Shown here piece after piece: positions 24,031 through 31,026 of a stretch of DNA of 35,982 nucleotides. The DNA is taken from positions 1-35,982 of the forward strand of contig JAAYJM010000177.1 in the NCBI GenBank assembly GCA_012522895.1, read 5' to 3'. The notes beneath the pieces were generated by a model. It did not search any database. It saw only the letters and a list, made by a program, of their open reading frames with translations, and was not told the origin of the DNA. This DNA comes from Ignavibacteria bacterium. Lineage in GTDB: Bacteria; Bacteroidota; Ignavibacteria; Kapaibacteriales; UBA2268. Every line of letters starts with the position of its first letter. The stretch's first letter is position 1. The position numbers were made by a program, and so were the translations under genes.

Positions 24031-24071
24031 AGATGCTTGTCCATTTTTTTGATTTGCTTGGATAAGCATCT
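24031..24071 (-). terminator. Terminator after the porin gene
   Basis: AGATGCTTGTCC (24031-24042) pairs with GGATAAGCATCT (24060-24071) over 12 bp with one GU pair. It lies 33 bases past the porin stop on the minus strand, and a T-rich stretch (TTGTTTGTTATAATTT) follows the stem. No other transcript ends close by. Confidence 0.65.
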
Positions 24072-24103
24072 TTATTTGGGAACTATTCATTGTAAAAAAA
24101 TTT

Positions 24104-25384
24104 CTACAAATTTAAACGAAGCATTAAATATGACCAAAAAGCAATGTCTTTTCTCGGAAAATCATCTTTCGATAAATCTTTATTCCAAAGCTCTTTCATC
24201 AAATCGCCCTGCAAGAATGCACTTGCGCCCCATTCGATTGTCGTTCCCTTCGCGAAAGCATATTTAATCATAAAATCAATTTCCTGCCCCAAATCATTTA
24301 AGTCATTTATATTCTTTTTATTTGTAAGAAAATAATGTCCATCGAGCTGGAAGCTTATCGGCTTTTCTTTCATTTTAAAAAGAAAACTTAAATAATAATT
24401 ACCCAAACCTAAATTATTTGCAGTTAGAAAAGCATTCCCAAAATAATCCATAAATCCTTTATATCTATGCTTTGCGCCATAACTCGTTTCAAAAGAATTA
24501 AATTTTTCAGTTTCCGCAGGATCAGTGCCAGAAAGCATATCCAAATTAGCGGATACAGTAAGATAATCAAATTTATATTGCAATGACAAAAAAGCAAGAT
24601 ATGCCGCAACATCAAGCGATTTATACTCTCCAAATTGATAATCAAATTCTGCTATAGCTGAAAAATCATTATAATCGAAATAATAAGTTAAGCCAGCAGT
24701 AAAGCGTTTCAAATCCTTATGGATTGAATCAGTTCTTTTGCTGTTTTGGTCATAAAAAGCAGTAAAATCAATAGTATTACCTTCAAAGAAATTTGGAAAG
24801 CTTGCATAAAAACCATAAATACTTTGTCCCTTGTCATTTTCTGCAGGGTATTTGTAGGATGATGGCACTGGGGCCAAGCAAGCAGACGAAGCAGTATGTG
24901 TAATTGAAAAGACGTTCAAAAGCATTGGCTCAGTTTTCAAAATAAAGCGAAGTCCATCGAAAGAGCGTCCTTGATAGTTCCAAAGATTTGCTGAAAACAG
25001 ATGATTTGTTCCATAAGACATTTCAAACCTTCCTGCTTGGACGCTTAAAGGAACAGCAAAAAGATTATTTAGCTGAACATAGCCTTGGTGTAAATCAATA
25101 TTTTTCATATTTTTCAAAGTGTTGGCAGTTTCACCCAAAACGCGGGAATCTTGAATTTGAACAAAAAAATCCACTTTGTCCCACAATGATTTTCCGAGCG
25201 CTAATCTTGTCCTCATACTCGTATAAGTCAGCGGATATGTTTTGTTGCTAAAGTCTTTGCCGTCAAGCTCAGCCCTAATTTGCGATGCACCAGAAAATTT
25301 CCAATCGTTAGAGCTGCTTTCTTGAGCATTTAAGTTAAAAACAAAAAATAAAGCAAAAGCAAGGAGTAAAAACATTTTCTTCAT
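24104..25384 (-). CDS. Outer-membrane porin, alginate-export-like beta-barrel
   Basis: A signal peptide (1-20, ending LNAQ) precedes a protein of 426 residues made of amphipathic strands (for example WKFSGASQIRAELDG, RTRLALGKSLWDKVDFFVQ, VDFFVQIQDSR). The YVQLNNLFAVPLSVQAGRFE and GRSFDGLRFIL stretches resemble the alginate-export/porin family (PF13372-like), and the C-terminus WSYLMLRLNL closes a barrel. The substrate is unknown. The start has AAAGGAATTTTATG. It is transcribed alone, away from ssrA. Confidence 0.72.
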   Translation of the reverse strand: MKKMFLLLAFALFFVFNLNAQESSSNDWKFSGASQIRAELDGKDFSNKTYPLTYTSMRTRLALGKSLWDKVDFFVQIQDSRVLGETANTLKNMKNIDLHQGYVQLNNLFAVPLSVQAGRFEMSYGTNHLFSANLWNYQGRSFDGLRFILKTEPMLLNVFSITHTASSACLAPVPSSYKYPAENDKGQSIYGFYASFPNFFEGNTIDFTAFYDQNSKRTDSIHKDLKRFTAGLTYYFDYNDFSAIAEFDYQFGEYKSLDVAAYLAFLSLQYKFDYLTVSANLDMLSGTDPAETEKFNSFETSYGAKHRYKGFMDYFGNAFLTANNLGLGNYYLSFLFKMKEKPISFQLDGHYFLTNKKNINDLNDLGQEIDFMIKYAFAKGTTIEWGASAFLQGDLMKELWNKDLSKDDFPRKDIAFWSYLMLRLNL

Positions 25385-25504
25385 AAAATTCCTTTCATAT
25401 TAAAAATACAATTTACTTATATAAATAAAAAAAAACAAATTTGCTGAATTGAGCTAGCAAATTCTAATAAAATAAAGCATTAAAAAAAACGTCTTGCTTG
25501 TTGA

Positions 25505-25862
25505 GGGGATGAAATGGCTTCGACGGGGTGATGGATTTCTCTTGTGGCATACCGTGCTTAGTGGTGTTGCACGTTAATAAAACCGCTGCATTGAATAAAT
25601 GCCAACAATAATTACGCATTAGCAGCTTAAAAACCGCTGCTACGCTTTTCAAAGGACTTGCCTATCAGTTCTTTCCAAAGCGCCGAAAACCGATAGGATA
25701 GTTTAAGTTTGCTCACAAGGGGCTTAAATGAAAATCAAACTTGTGATAGCTGTGGCGCTCCTGTCGTTTGGATAAGGCTGCAGCGATATTCAAAAAGCGA
25801 CTAAGTATGTAGAAGCAGTGAAAGAAGCTCTCTGGACGCGGGTTCGACTCCCGCCATCTCCA
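25505..25862 (+). ncRNA. ssrA: tmRNA (SsrA)
   Basis: The 5' end GGGGATG pairs with the 3' CATCTCC to make the tRNA-like acceptor stem, GGTTCGACTCCCGCC forms the T arm, and GGCTTCGACGGGG is the typical 5' tmRNA sequence. The resume codon is GCC at 25601, and the frame to the TAA at 25628-25630 encodes ANNNYALAA, ending in the ALAA degron recognised by ClpXP/ClpAP. The 3' CCA is not encoded. The following hairpin at 25879-25899 terminates it. Together with SmpB it rescues stalled ribosomes. Confidence 0.95.
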
Positions 25863-25878
25863 CAAAACCAAATTTGGG

Positions 25879-25903
25879 AACCCTGACTAGTTCAGGGTTT
25901 TGC
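25879..25903 (+). terminator. Terminator of ssrA
   Basis: AACCCTGA (25879-25886) pairs with TCAGGGTT (25892-25899) around a CTAGT loop, 17 bases after the tmRNA 3' end, and is followed by TTGCGTTT. The T tract is short but the stem is strong. Confidence 0.7.
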
Positions 25904-25954
25904 GTTTAAGAGTAAATTTAGCGTTATTAATATGCCCCAATTCCTTTGTTATCC

Positions 25955-26080
25955 TCAAAAATTATGCGCTCCCGTCTTCCTCAACGCAATTTCAATATCT
26001 TTCTCTCGAACTCTTGTTTTTAATTCCTGCGATCCAAGTAATTTTACAGTCAATTTAGTTTTGCTTTGTGCAGTAAAGCG
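25955..26080 (-). pseudogene. Possible coding remnant between ssrA and arsR
   Basis: The minus strand is open for about 41 codons from just after a TAA (26081-26083) to TGA at 25955-25957. The end reads KLTVKLLGSQELKTRVREKD, then IEIALRKTGAHNF and stop, a composition that looks coding and not random AT-rich DNA. No ATG begins it and I recognise no family. It could be the tail of a gene whose rest was lost when the neighbouring ars cluster arrived, or plain chance. Confidence 0.25.
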
Positions 26081-26116
26081 TTACGATCAGCAGCAAAAAG
26101 TTTTCATACCAAAACA

Positions 26117-26152
26117 TTGTAAATTGAATTTCTATTCGTATATTTGTGAGCA
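26117..26152 (+). promoter_or_regulatory. arsR promoter with overlapping ArsR operator-like site
   Basis: TATATTTG (26139-26146) matches TAnnTTTG, with TTG (26117-26119) 19 bases upstream, fitting a Bacteroidota promoter. The sequence TTCGTATATTTGTGAG around the -7 element resembles the other two operator-like sites in the arsR-arsE gap (TTCGTA-N4-TRCGAA). Binding of ArsR here would block its own promoter. The arsR start codon follows at 26169. Confidence 0.6.
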
Positions 26153-26168
26153 AACTTTTTGAAAAAAA

Positions 26169-26483
26169 ATGTCGAAAAGAAAATACACTAAAGAGCAAGA
26201 ACAAATTGCGCGTTTTGCAAAGGCATTGGCAAATCCAGTAAGAATTGCAATTTTGCAATTATTAAATTTGCAAGACTGTTGCTATCACGGTGATATGGCT
26301 GAAGAACTGCCTATAGCCAAATCTACGCTTTCACAACACTTAAATGAACTTAAAGATGCCGGACTTATTCAAGGCAACATTACAGCACCTACCGTAAAAT
26401 ACTGCATCAATAAAGAAAACTGGGTTAAAGCCCAAGAACTTTTTTCCTCTTTTTTCAGTGAAATAGCCCAAGCAAAAAAATAA
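26169..26483 (+). CDS. arsR: ArsR-family metalloregulator of the ars cluster
   Basis: This 104-residue winged-helix repressor begins the arsenical cluster. KALANPVRIAILQLL is the typical start of the ArsR fold, and LPIAKSTLSQHLNELKDAGLI is the recognition helix and wing. Vicinal cysteines C37 and C38 in QDCCYHGDM lie just before the DNA-binding helix, near where ArsR/SmtB proteins place thiol ligands for As(III) or other soft metals. Release from DNA on thiol binding is the expected mechanism. Operator-like palindromes flank the gene on both sides. It is separated from arsE by 105 bases containing the second operator. Confidence 0.88.
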   Translation: MSKRKYTKEQEQIARFAKALANPVRIAILQLLNLQDCCYHGDMAEELPIAKSTLSQHLNELKDAGLIQGNITAPTVKYCINKENWVKAQELFSSFFSEIAQAKK

Positions 26484-26501
26484 CAAAAATTTAAAAAATT
26501 A

Positions 26502-26547
26502 TTCGTAATTATACGAACATTGAAAAATTATTCGTATATTTGCGAAC
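26502..26547 (+). promoter_or_regulatory. Second promoter-operator region upstream of arsE
   Basis: TTCGTAATTATACGAA (26502-26517) is a perfect 6-4-6 inverted repeat. TTCGTATATTTGCGAA (26531-26546) is the same motif with one mismatch and includes a TATATTTG (-7 match, 26535-26542), 46 bases before the arsE start codon. Two operators plus a -7 element suggest a separately started arsE-arsF-arsG-arsP transcript under ArsR. The pairing TTCGTA/TACGAA is seen; binding by ArsR is inferred. Confidence 0.6.
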
Positions 26548-26588
26548 GATTTTTTTTTAAATTTGTTTAACAAAGGAAAAAATAGAAT

Positions 26589-26822
26589 ATGAAAACAATC
26601 AAAATCCTTGGAACTGGCTGTCCCAAATGCAAGCAAACGATAGCGTTAGTAAAAAACGTTGTTGAGAAAAACAACATTGAAGCAGAAGTTGTCAAAGTGG
26701 AAGACATACAGCAGATTATAGCGTATAACATACTTTCTACGCCTGCCATAGTGGTGGATGAAGTAGTTAAAATTAAAGGAAAATTGCCAAGCGAAAGCGA
26801 AATACTTAATGCGATATTATAA
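26589..26822 (+). CDS. arsE: Small thioredoxin-fold protein, ArsE-like (TM0996/MTH895 family)
   Basis: The 77-residue protein has the thioredoxin-like fold with CPKC at residues 11-14 (GTGCPKCKQT) and TPAIVVDEVVKIKGKLPS, with the cis-proline before the last strand. It has no signal peptide, so the cysteines face the cytoplasm. In arsEFG clusters this protein is described with ArsF as part of nitroarsenical reduction. A Shine-Dalgarno (AAAGGA) lies 10 bases before the ATG. Only 25 bases separate it from arsF. Confidence 0.8.
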   Translation: MKTIKILGTGCPKCKQTIALVKNVVEKNNIEAEVVKVEDIQQIIAYNILSTPAIVVDEVVKIKGKLPSESEILNAIL

Positions 26823-26847
26823 ATTTTAAATAAATAGGAGAAAAAAA

Positions 26848-27255
26848 ATGAGAAAAAAATTATTGACTTTAGCAATTATTTCAGTATCATTGCTATTCTT
26901 TTCTTGTAATAGCCAGGAGCAAGACAAACAAAGTCAAATTGCAAAAACAGAAGACTCTGCCATTCAGCTAATACAGTTTCACTCGGAACATCGCTGCAAG
27001 ACTTGTAATTTAATAGAAAAATTATCAAAAGAAGCCTTAGAAGAATTGACTGACATTGTTTTTAAAACTATTGTTGTTGATGATCCCAAAAACGAAAAGT
27101 TAGCTGAAGAATTTGAAGCCACAGGAACAGCACTGTTTATTTACAATCCTAAAACCGGGAAGAAAAAAGACCTGACGGACTTCGCATTTATGAATGCCAA
27201 AAGCAAACCAGAAATATTTAAAAAAGGCTTAATTGACGCAATACATAATTTTTAA
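26848..27255 (+). CDS. arsF: ArsF-like lipoprotein with CxxC (nitroreductase-subunit family)
   Basis: The N-terminus MRKKLLTLAIISVSLLFFSC is a lipoprotein signal peptide with lipobox cysteine C20. The mature part contains FHSEHRCKTCNLIE (C50 and C53), then ELTDIVFKTIVVDDPKNEKL, a thioredoxin-like fold. It matches the proteins annotated as ArsF (nitrophenyl compound nitroreductase subunit). The lipid anchor places it on the periplasmic side, opposite to ArsE. The start has TAGGAGAAAAAAAATG. It lies between arsE and arsG in a cluster with short gaps. Confidence 0.8.
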   Translation: MRKKLLTLAIISVSLLFFSCNSQEQDKQSQIAKTEDSAIQLIQFHSEHRCKTCNLIEKLSKEALEELTDIVFKTIVVDDPKNEKLAEEFEATGTALFIYNPKTGKKKDLTDFAFMNAKSKPEIFKKGLIDAIHNF

Positions 27256-27287
27256 CTCATAATTGAATGTAAAAGGAGTCAATGAAT

Positions 27288-27989
27288 ATGATGGAGTGCT
27301 TAGAACAAATTGCTCAAAATTCTGAAATGCCCTTGTTCGGAGCATTGGCATTGGGTTTGCTCACAGCAATAGCGCCTTGTCCATTAGCAACAAATATAAC
27401 GGCAACCGCTTTTATTGCAAAAACAATTAGCGACAAAAAGAAAGTATTGTTGAGTGGTGTGCTTTATACTTTGGGCAGAATGGTTTCTTACACTTTAATT
27501 GCTGCAATTATTTATTTTGGATCAAGCAAGTTTCAAGTTGCCAAATTCCTTCAAAGCAACGGAGAAAAATACATAGGATTTGTTTTAGTTCTTTTAGGCT
27601 TAATAATGTTAGACATAATTAAACTTAATTTTTTAATAACTGCAAATTTTACCGAAAAATTATCTGCTAAGTTTAAAACTAAAGGTTTATTAGGCTCACT
27701 CTTACTTGGAGCTCTATTTGCAATGGCTTTTTGTCCGTATAGTGGAGCTTTATATTTCGGTATGCTGATACCTTTGACCATCAAAGCAGGATTAATGATC
27801 CCTGTTTTTTTTTCGTTTGGCACAGGCCTGCCGGTACTTGTCTTTGCTTACTTAATTGCATTTACGCTTTCAGGAGTAGGGAAATTGTATCATCGCTTGA
27901 AAGCCTTTGAACTATGGTTTCGCAGAGTAGTATCTGTAATTTTTATAGTGGTGGGACTTTATTATATATATATTTTCTTCTTTAAGTAA
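27288..27989 (+). CDS. arsG: ArsG-like membrane protein, CcdA/DsbD-related
   Basis: The 233-residue inner-membrane protein has six hydrophobic segments in two halves. Each half has one cysteine in a proline-containing membrane motif, APCPLATN (C31) and AFCPYSGALYF (C149). CcdA and DsbD use exactly such a pair to carry electrons across the membrane. The family is annotated as aromatic aminobenzylarsenical efflux permease ArsG. I start at ATG 27288, nine bases after AAAGGAG; the ATG at 27282 is only three bases from it, and 27291 is also possible. It is co-transcribed with arsE and arsF. Confidence 0.85.
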   Translation: MMECLEQIAQNSEMPLFGALALGLLTAIAPCPLATNITATAFIAKTISDKKKVLLSGVLYTLGRMVSYTLIAAIIYFGSSKFQVAKFLQSNGEKYIGFVLVLLGLIMLDIIKLNFLITANFTEKLSAKFKTKGLLGSLLLGALFAMAFCPYSGALYFGMLIPLTIKAGLMIPVFFSFGTGLPVLVFAYLIAFTLSGVGKLYHRLKAFELWFRRVVSVIFIVVGLYYIYIFFFK

Positions 27990-28046
27990 AAGAATATTTT
28001 TTACAATATATTCTGTTGCTTTGTGAAATATTAATACGAACAAAAA

Positions 28047-29390
28047 ATGGAAGCAAAAAAAGAAATAAAAGCTCTAATTTGGATTATTGTATTATTCGTA
28101 GCTGCTTTTTTCTTACCTATTGAAAATGCGAGGTTTAATACTGCAATGGCAGCGACATTTGACTTGGTTAAATGGTATGCAAGAGAGCACGTAGTATTGT
28201 GTTTGCTGCATGCATTTTTTATTGCAGGAGTAATTTCGGTATTTGTTAGCCAAGGTTCTGTGCTAAGATATTTCGGGGCAAATGCTAAAAAGTGCTTAGC
28301 ATACACTGTTGCCGCTGTTTCTGGAGCAATATTAGCCGTGTGTAGTTGCACAATTCTACCATTATTTTCGAGCATTCATAAGCGTGGAGCGGGATTGGGT
28401 CCTGCCATTGCCTTTTTATATTCGGGCCCTGCTATTAATATATTGGCAATAATATTAACAGCAAGAATTTTGGGTTTTGAAATGGGGTTAGCCAGAACGC
28501 TTGGAGCGGTCTCGTTCAGTATTATTATTGGATTGATAATGGCATTAATATACCGAAAAGAAGAGAAAGTGAAAATGGGAGAGCAAATGAATATCCAGAT
28601 AGCACCTGAAAAAAGACCCATGTGGCAAACATCATTTCACTTTTTCACTCTTGTTTTTATTTTGGTGTTTGCTAATTGGGGTGCCCCGGCCGTCGATGAC
28701 AGATCAAGCATTTGGTATTACTTATGGGCTTACAAATGGTATATAACAGGATTTTTCTCTTTATTGCTTGGCTTTTCATTAATCCACATTCTAAAAATAA
28801 AATGGCAATGGGTGTTATTTGGTGCAATAGCTACCACTATTTCTGCTGTATTATCGTCAAATTTTATTGAAAATGAAAAATTTGCTCAACTTGTGCCGAT
28901 GCTTGTTGGCATTTCTTCCTTAACAATAATTACATTAAAAGATAAAACTGATGATGAAAATAGAGAATGGGCATTTGCAACTTGGGGATTTGCCAAGCAA
29001 ATACTGCCATTGCTTGCAATTGGTGTAATTAGCGCAGGCTTTTTGCTTGGCTCTACTCACGATGGGCAAACCATTGCAGGTGTAATACCAAATGAATGGA
29101 TACAATGGTTAGTGGGCGGAAACTCTATATTCTCCAATTTTTTTGCTTCAGTTGTAGGAGCTTTTATGTATTTCGCGACACTTACCGAGGTGCCTATTGT
29201 TCAAGGCTTACTCGCACTGGGGATGGGTAAGGGTCCTGCTTTAGCCCTATTGTTGGCAGGTCCTTCATTATCGTTGCCAAATATGTTGGTAATTCGTGAT
29301 GTACTTGGCACTCAAAAGACTGTTGTGTATGTTAGCTTAGTAATTGTAATGTCAACCATTGCTGGCTTAATTTATGGCAGTGTTTTTTAA
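28047..29390 (+). CDS. ArsP-like permease (DUF318-type, 447 residues)
   Basis: This membrane permease has about 10-12 hydrophobic segments. The first repeat contains VCSCTILPLFSSIHKRGAGL (C99 and C101) followed by GPAIAFLYSGPAINILA, and the second repeat contains FATLTEVPIVQGLLALGMGKG followed by GPALALLLAGPSLSLPNMLV. This is the pseudo-symmetric pattern of the DUF318/ArsP permeases, some of which export trivalent organoarsenicals. It lies 57 bases after arsG. A TACGAA half-site (28035-28040) precedes its ATG. Arsenical export is inferred from the neighbours; other exported substrates are possible. Confidence 0.82.
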   Translation: MEAKKEIKALIWIIVLFVAAFFLPIENARFNTAMAATFDLVKWYAREHVVLCLLHAFFIAGVISVFVSQGSVLRYFGANAKKCLAYTVAAVSGAILAVCSCTILPLFSSIHKRGAGLGPAIAFLYSGPAINILAIILTARILGFEMGLARTLGAVSFSIIIGLIMALIYRKEEKVKMGEQMNIQIAPEKRPMWQTSFHFFTLVFILVFANWGAPAVDDRSSIWYYLWAYKWYITGFFSLLLGFSLIHILKIKWQWVLFGAIATTISAVLSSNFIENEKFAQLVPMLVGISSLTIITLKDKTDDENREWAFATWGFAKQILPLLAIGVISAGFLLGSTHDGQTIAGVIPNEWIQWLVGGNSIFSNFFASVVGAFMYFATLTEVPIVQGLLALGMGKGPALALLLAGPSLSLPNMLVIRDVLGTQKTVVYVSLVIVMSTIAGLIYGSVF

Positions 29391-29693
29391 AGCTGAAAAC
29401 AATTGCAGTCCTCCCAAAAACCGGAACAGGCGGATATAACTTATCACCTTATTGGATGCTAAAATCTGTCCAACTTGCTGGTAGCGGGGCATCTATTTAG
29501 TCATCCTCATTCTTCAATTTCATAAAGTAAGCTCGTGGACATTCATCATTGAAAATCATTTAAACATTCACACATAAGCAAACATAAAAGTAAAGGCTGA
29601 CCTTTTTTATAACCGTCGCAGTTGCACAACGGAAATCAATACTATACAGATACCTTTTATTTCTTCAACAAAATTATATATAAAATCCCAGCA
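29391..29693. other. Gap after the ars cluster, with coding-like fragments
   Basis: These 303 bases between arsP and the ARPP-1 gene hold no clear gene. On the minus strand a 20-codon frame (29497-29559) reads MIFNDECPRAYFMKLKNEDD and looks coding. A second (29367-29492) begins MPRYQQVGQILASNKVISYI and overlaps the arsP end. Neither has a ribosome-binding site. They may be tatters of a mobile-element gene. No inverted repeat or attachment site was found. Confidence 0.35.
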
Positions 29694-30659
29694 TTAGAAA
29701 TCAAAACATTTTGTAAAAACGTTCTTATTTTCTACTCTTTGCAAAGCATTGAAACGGACTATTTCGCTTTCTGCATATAAAAAAGATGCTACAAAGCTAT
29801 TAGATTCAATACGATTATCGTCTCCAATTCCAATTGACTTAAATGTATTGATTTTCCCGCTTTTTACTTTATCCAAAAAAACACTTATCATTGAATCATA
29901 ATCCGTGCTTGTGCTTTGGCGTCTGCTAAACAAAGCATCCATTGAATACCCTTTTAATAGTATATGATAAACATCAGCAAAGCATTTTGCATAAGAAACA
30001 TACTCAACACCAGCTAAACAATTGTCGATAAATATTATCATCCCATTCTGATTATCAGCAACTTTAAATTGCATCAGGTATTCGTCAATATTATCTTTCA
30101 TATTGTCATAGACATCGCTCATTGCCCTTGTTCTAGATCTAACATTCGATTCCATAGAAAGCCGATCTATAGAATTCCAAACTTCACTTTGATCAGAACG
30201 AAAACTTCTCCCTTGGCTTCTTTTTAGTTCTTGGGAAACAGATAGATTCATATTATATTTTAATGAAGGAGGCATTGAACTTTTTGAGCTTCTAAAATGC
30301 CTTTCTCTGTATTCCCAGCGACCTGCTTCAACGCAGCTAACGGGTATTGTGGTGCTTGTTTTACCATCAAGCAAAATACTAGTATTTAAAACTCTGTTTT
30401 GCTTTGCTCCAACTATTTCTTCGCCTTCGAGCAAAAGCACTTTTTCATCTGATTCATTTACAATGCGCAGCTCTGGCACAGAGCCGCCTTCGCTTACTTC
30501 TTTAATAGTAATAAAATTCTTTTCCAAAGCCTTTTCAAGCGAGATATACTCGAGCGAATTCCCATTCTTATAGTAGAAAGGAATTATTTTAATGTTTTTG
30601 AAGCTGTTCAATTCACCAAACTGTAAATTGTCCAAGAGATTAGTTAATTTGGAATTCAT
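29694..30659 (-). CDS. ARPP-1/DUF6569 family protein
   Basis: The 321 residues carry the family core: LLLEGEEIVGAKQNRVLN (about residues 75-92) followed by STTIPVSCVEAGRW (100-116). The middle part is Ser/Arg-rich (for example KRSQGRSFRSDQSEVW). The domain is known from systems associated with ADP-ribosylation and rhodanese or phosphatase domains, but its activity is not established. There is no signal peptide or membrane segment. The start has AAAAGGTGCCGCTATG. It is transcribed alone; the gap upstream is AT-rich with no element I can name. Confidence 0.75.
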   Translation of the reverse strand: MNSKLTNLLDNLQFGELNSFKNIKIIPFYYKNGNSLEYISLEKALEKNFITIKEVSEGGSVPELRIVNESDEKVLLLEGEEIVGAKQNRVLNTSILLDGKTSTTIPVSCVEAGRWEYRERHFRSSKSSMPPSLKYNMNLSVSQELKRSQGRSFRSDQSEVWNSIDRLSMESNVRSRTRAMSDVYDNMKDNIDEYLMQFKVADNQNGMIIFIDNCLAGVEYVSYAKCFADVYHILLKGYSMDALFSRRQSTSTDYDSMISVFLDKVKSGKINTFKSIGIGDDNRIESNSFVASFLYAESEIVRFNALQRVENKNVFTKCFDF

Positions 30660-30939
30660 AGCGGCACCTTTTATTTTTGATTGTTAATGTTAATAGTTCA
30701 AATTACAAAAAATTTCAATTGACTTTTAATAAATCAATTATCTAACTACAGAATATTAAACGAAATAACTGTGCCAAACTTTAAGATATTGATATATAAG
30801 AAGATAAGATTTTGATGAAATATAGAATTGAAAATATTTTACAATATTATGAAAATATTTTTCAAATTGAGTATTTTCTGAAACTTGATTTTCAAGATTG
30901 GAGGATTTGTTGATTGTTTTTTATGGTTCAGAAAGACTG
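30660..30939. other. AT-rich gap between ARPP-1 and the Kelch gene
   Basis: Mostly A/T. The only coding-like stretch is a 32-codon plus-strand frame (30815-30913) beginning MKYRIENILQYYENIFQIEY, with no clear Shine-Dalgarno, so it stays unproven. GAAAATATTTT occurs twice. A GGTTCAGA variant of the dispersed repeat lies at 30926-30933. No promoter with a full TTTG/TAnnTTTG match was found for ARPP-1. Confidence 0.4.
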
Positions 30940-30975
30940 AAAAAAAATGGGCTATGCCTCTAAGGCACAGCCCAT
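30940..30975 (-). terminator. Terminator of the Kelch/T9SS gene
   Basis: On the minus strand ATGGGCTGTGCCT (30975-30963) pairs with AGGCATAGCCCAT (30959-30947) over 13 bp with one mismatch and a three-base loop, and then a run of seven T (complement of 30940-30946). It lies 48 bases after the stop. A textbook intrinsic terminator. Confidence 0.9.
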
Positions 30976-30984
30976 CTAAAAAAC

Positions 30985-31026
30985 CGATTACCGACTACCG
31001 ACTACCGATTACCGACTACTGACTAC
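30985..31026. repeat. Six tandem heptamers (CGAYTAC) at the Kelch gene stop
   Basis: Six copies of a 7-bp unit (CGATTAC, CGACTAC, CGACTAC, CGATTAC, CGACTAC, TGACTAC) run from 30985 to 31026 and include the last codons and stop of the Kelch gene (TAG at 31025-31023). Since seven is not a multiple of three, gain or loss of units would shift the C-terminus or only the 3' untranslated part, depending on where it occurs. Confidence 0.85.

Noticed and set aside
24037-24267. 76-codon plus-strand frame near the porin 3' end
   Set aside because: It overlaps the porin terminator and is antisense to the porin end; no family features.
25464-25652. 62-codon minus-strand frame
   Set aside because: It is the antisense of the ssrA RNA.
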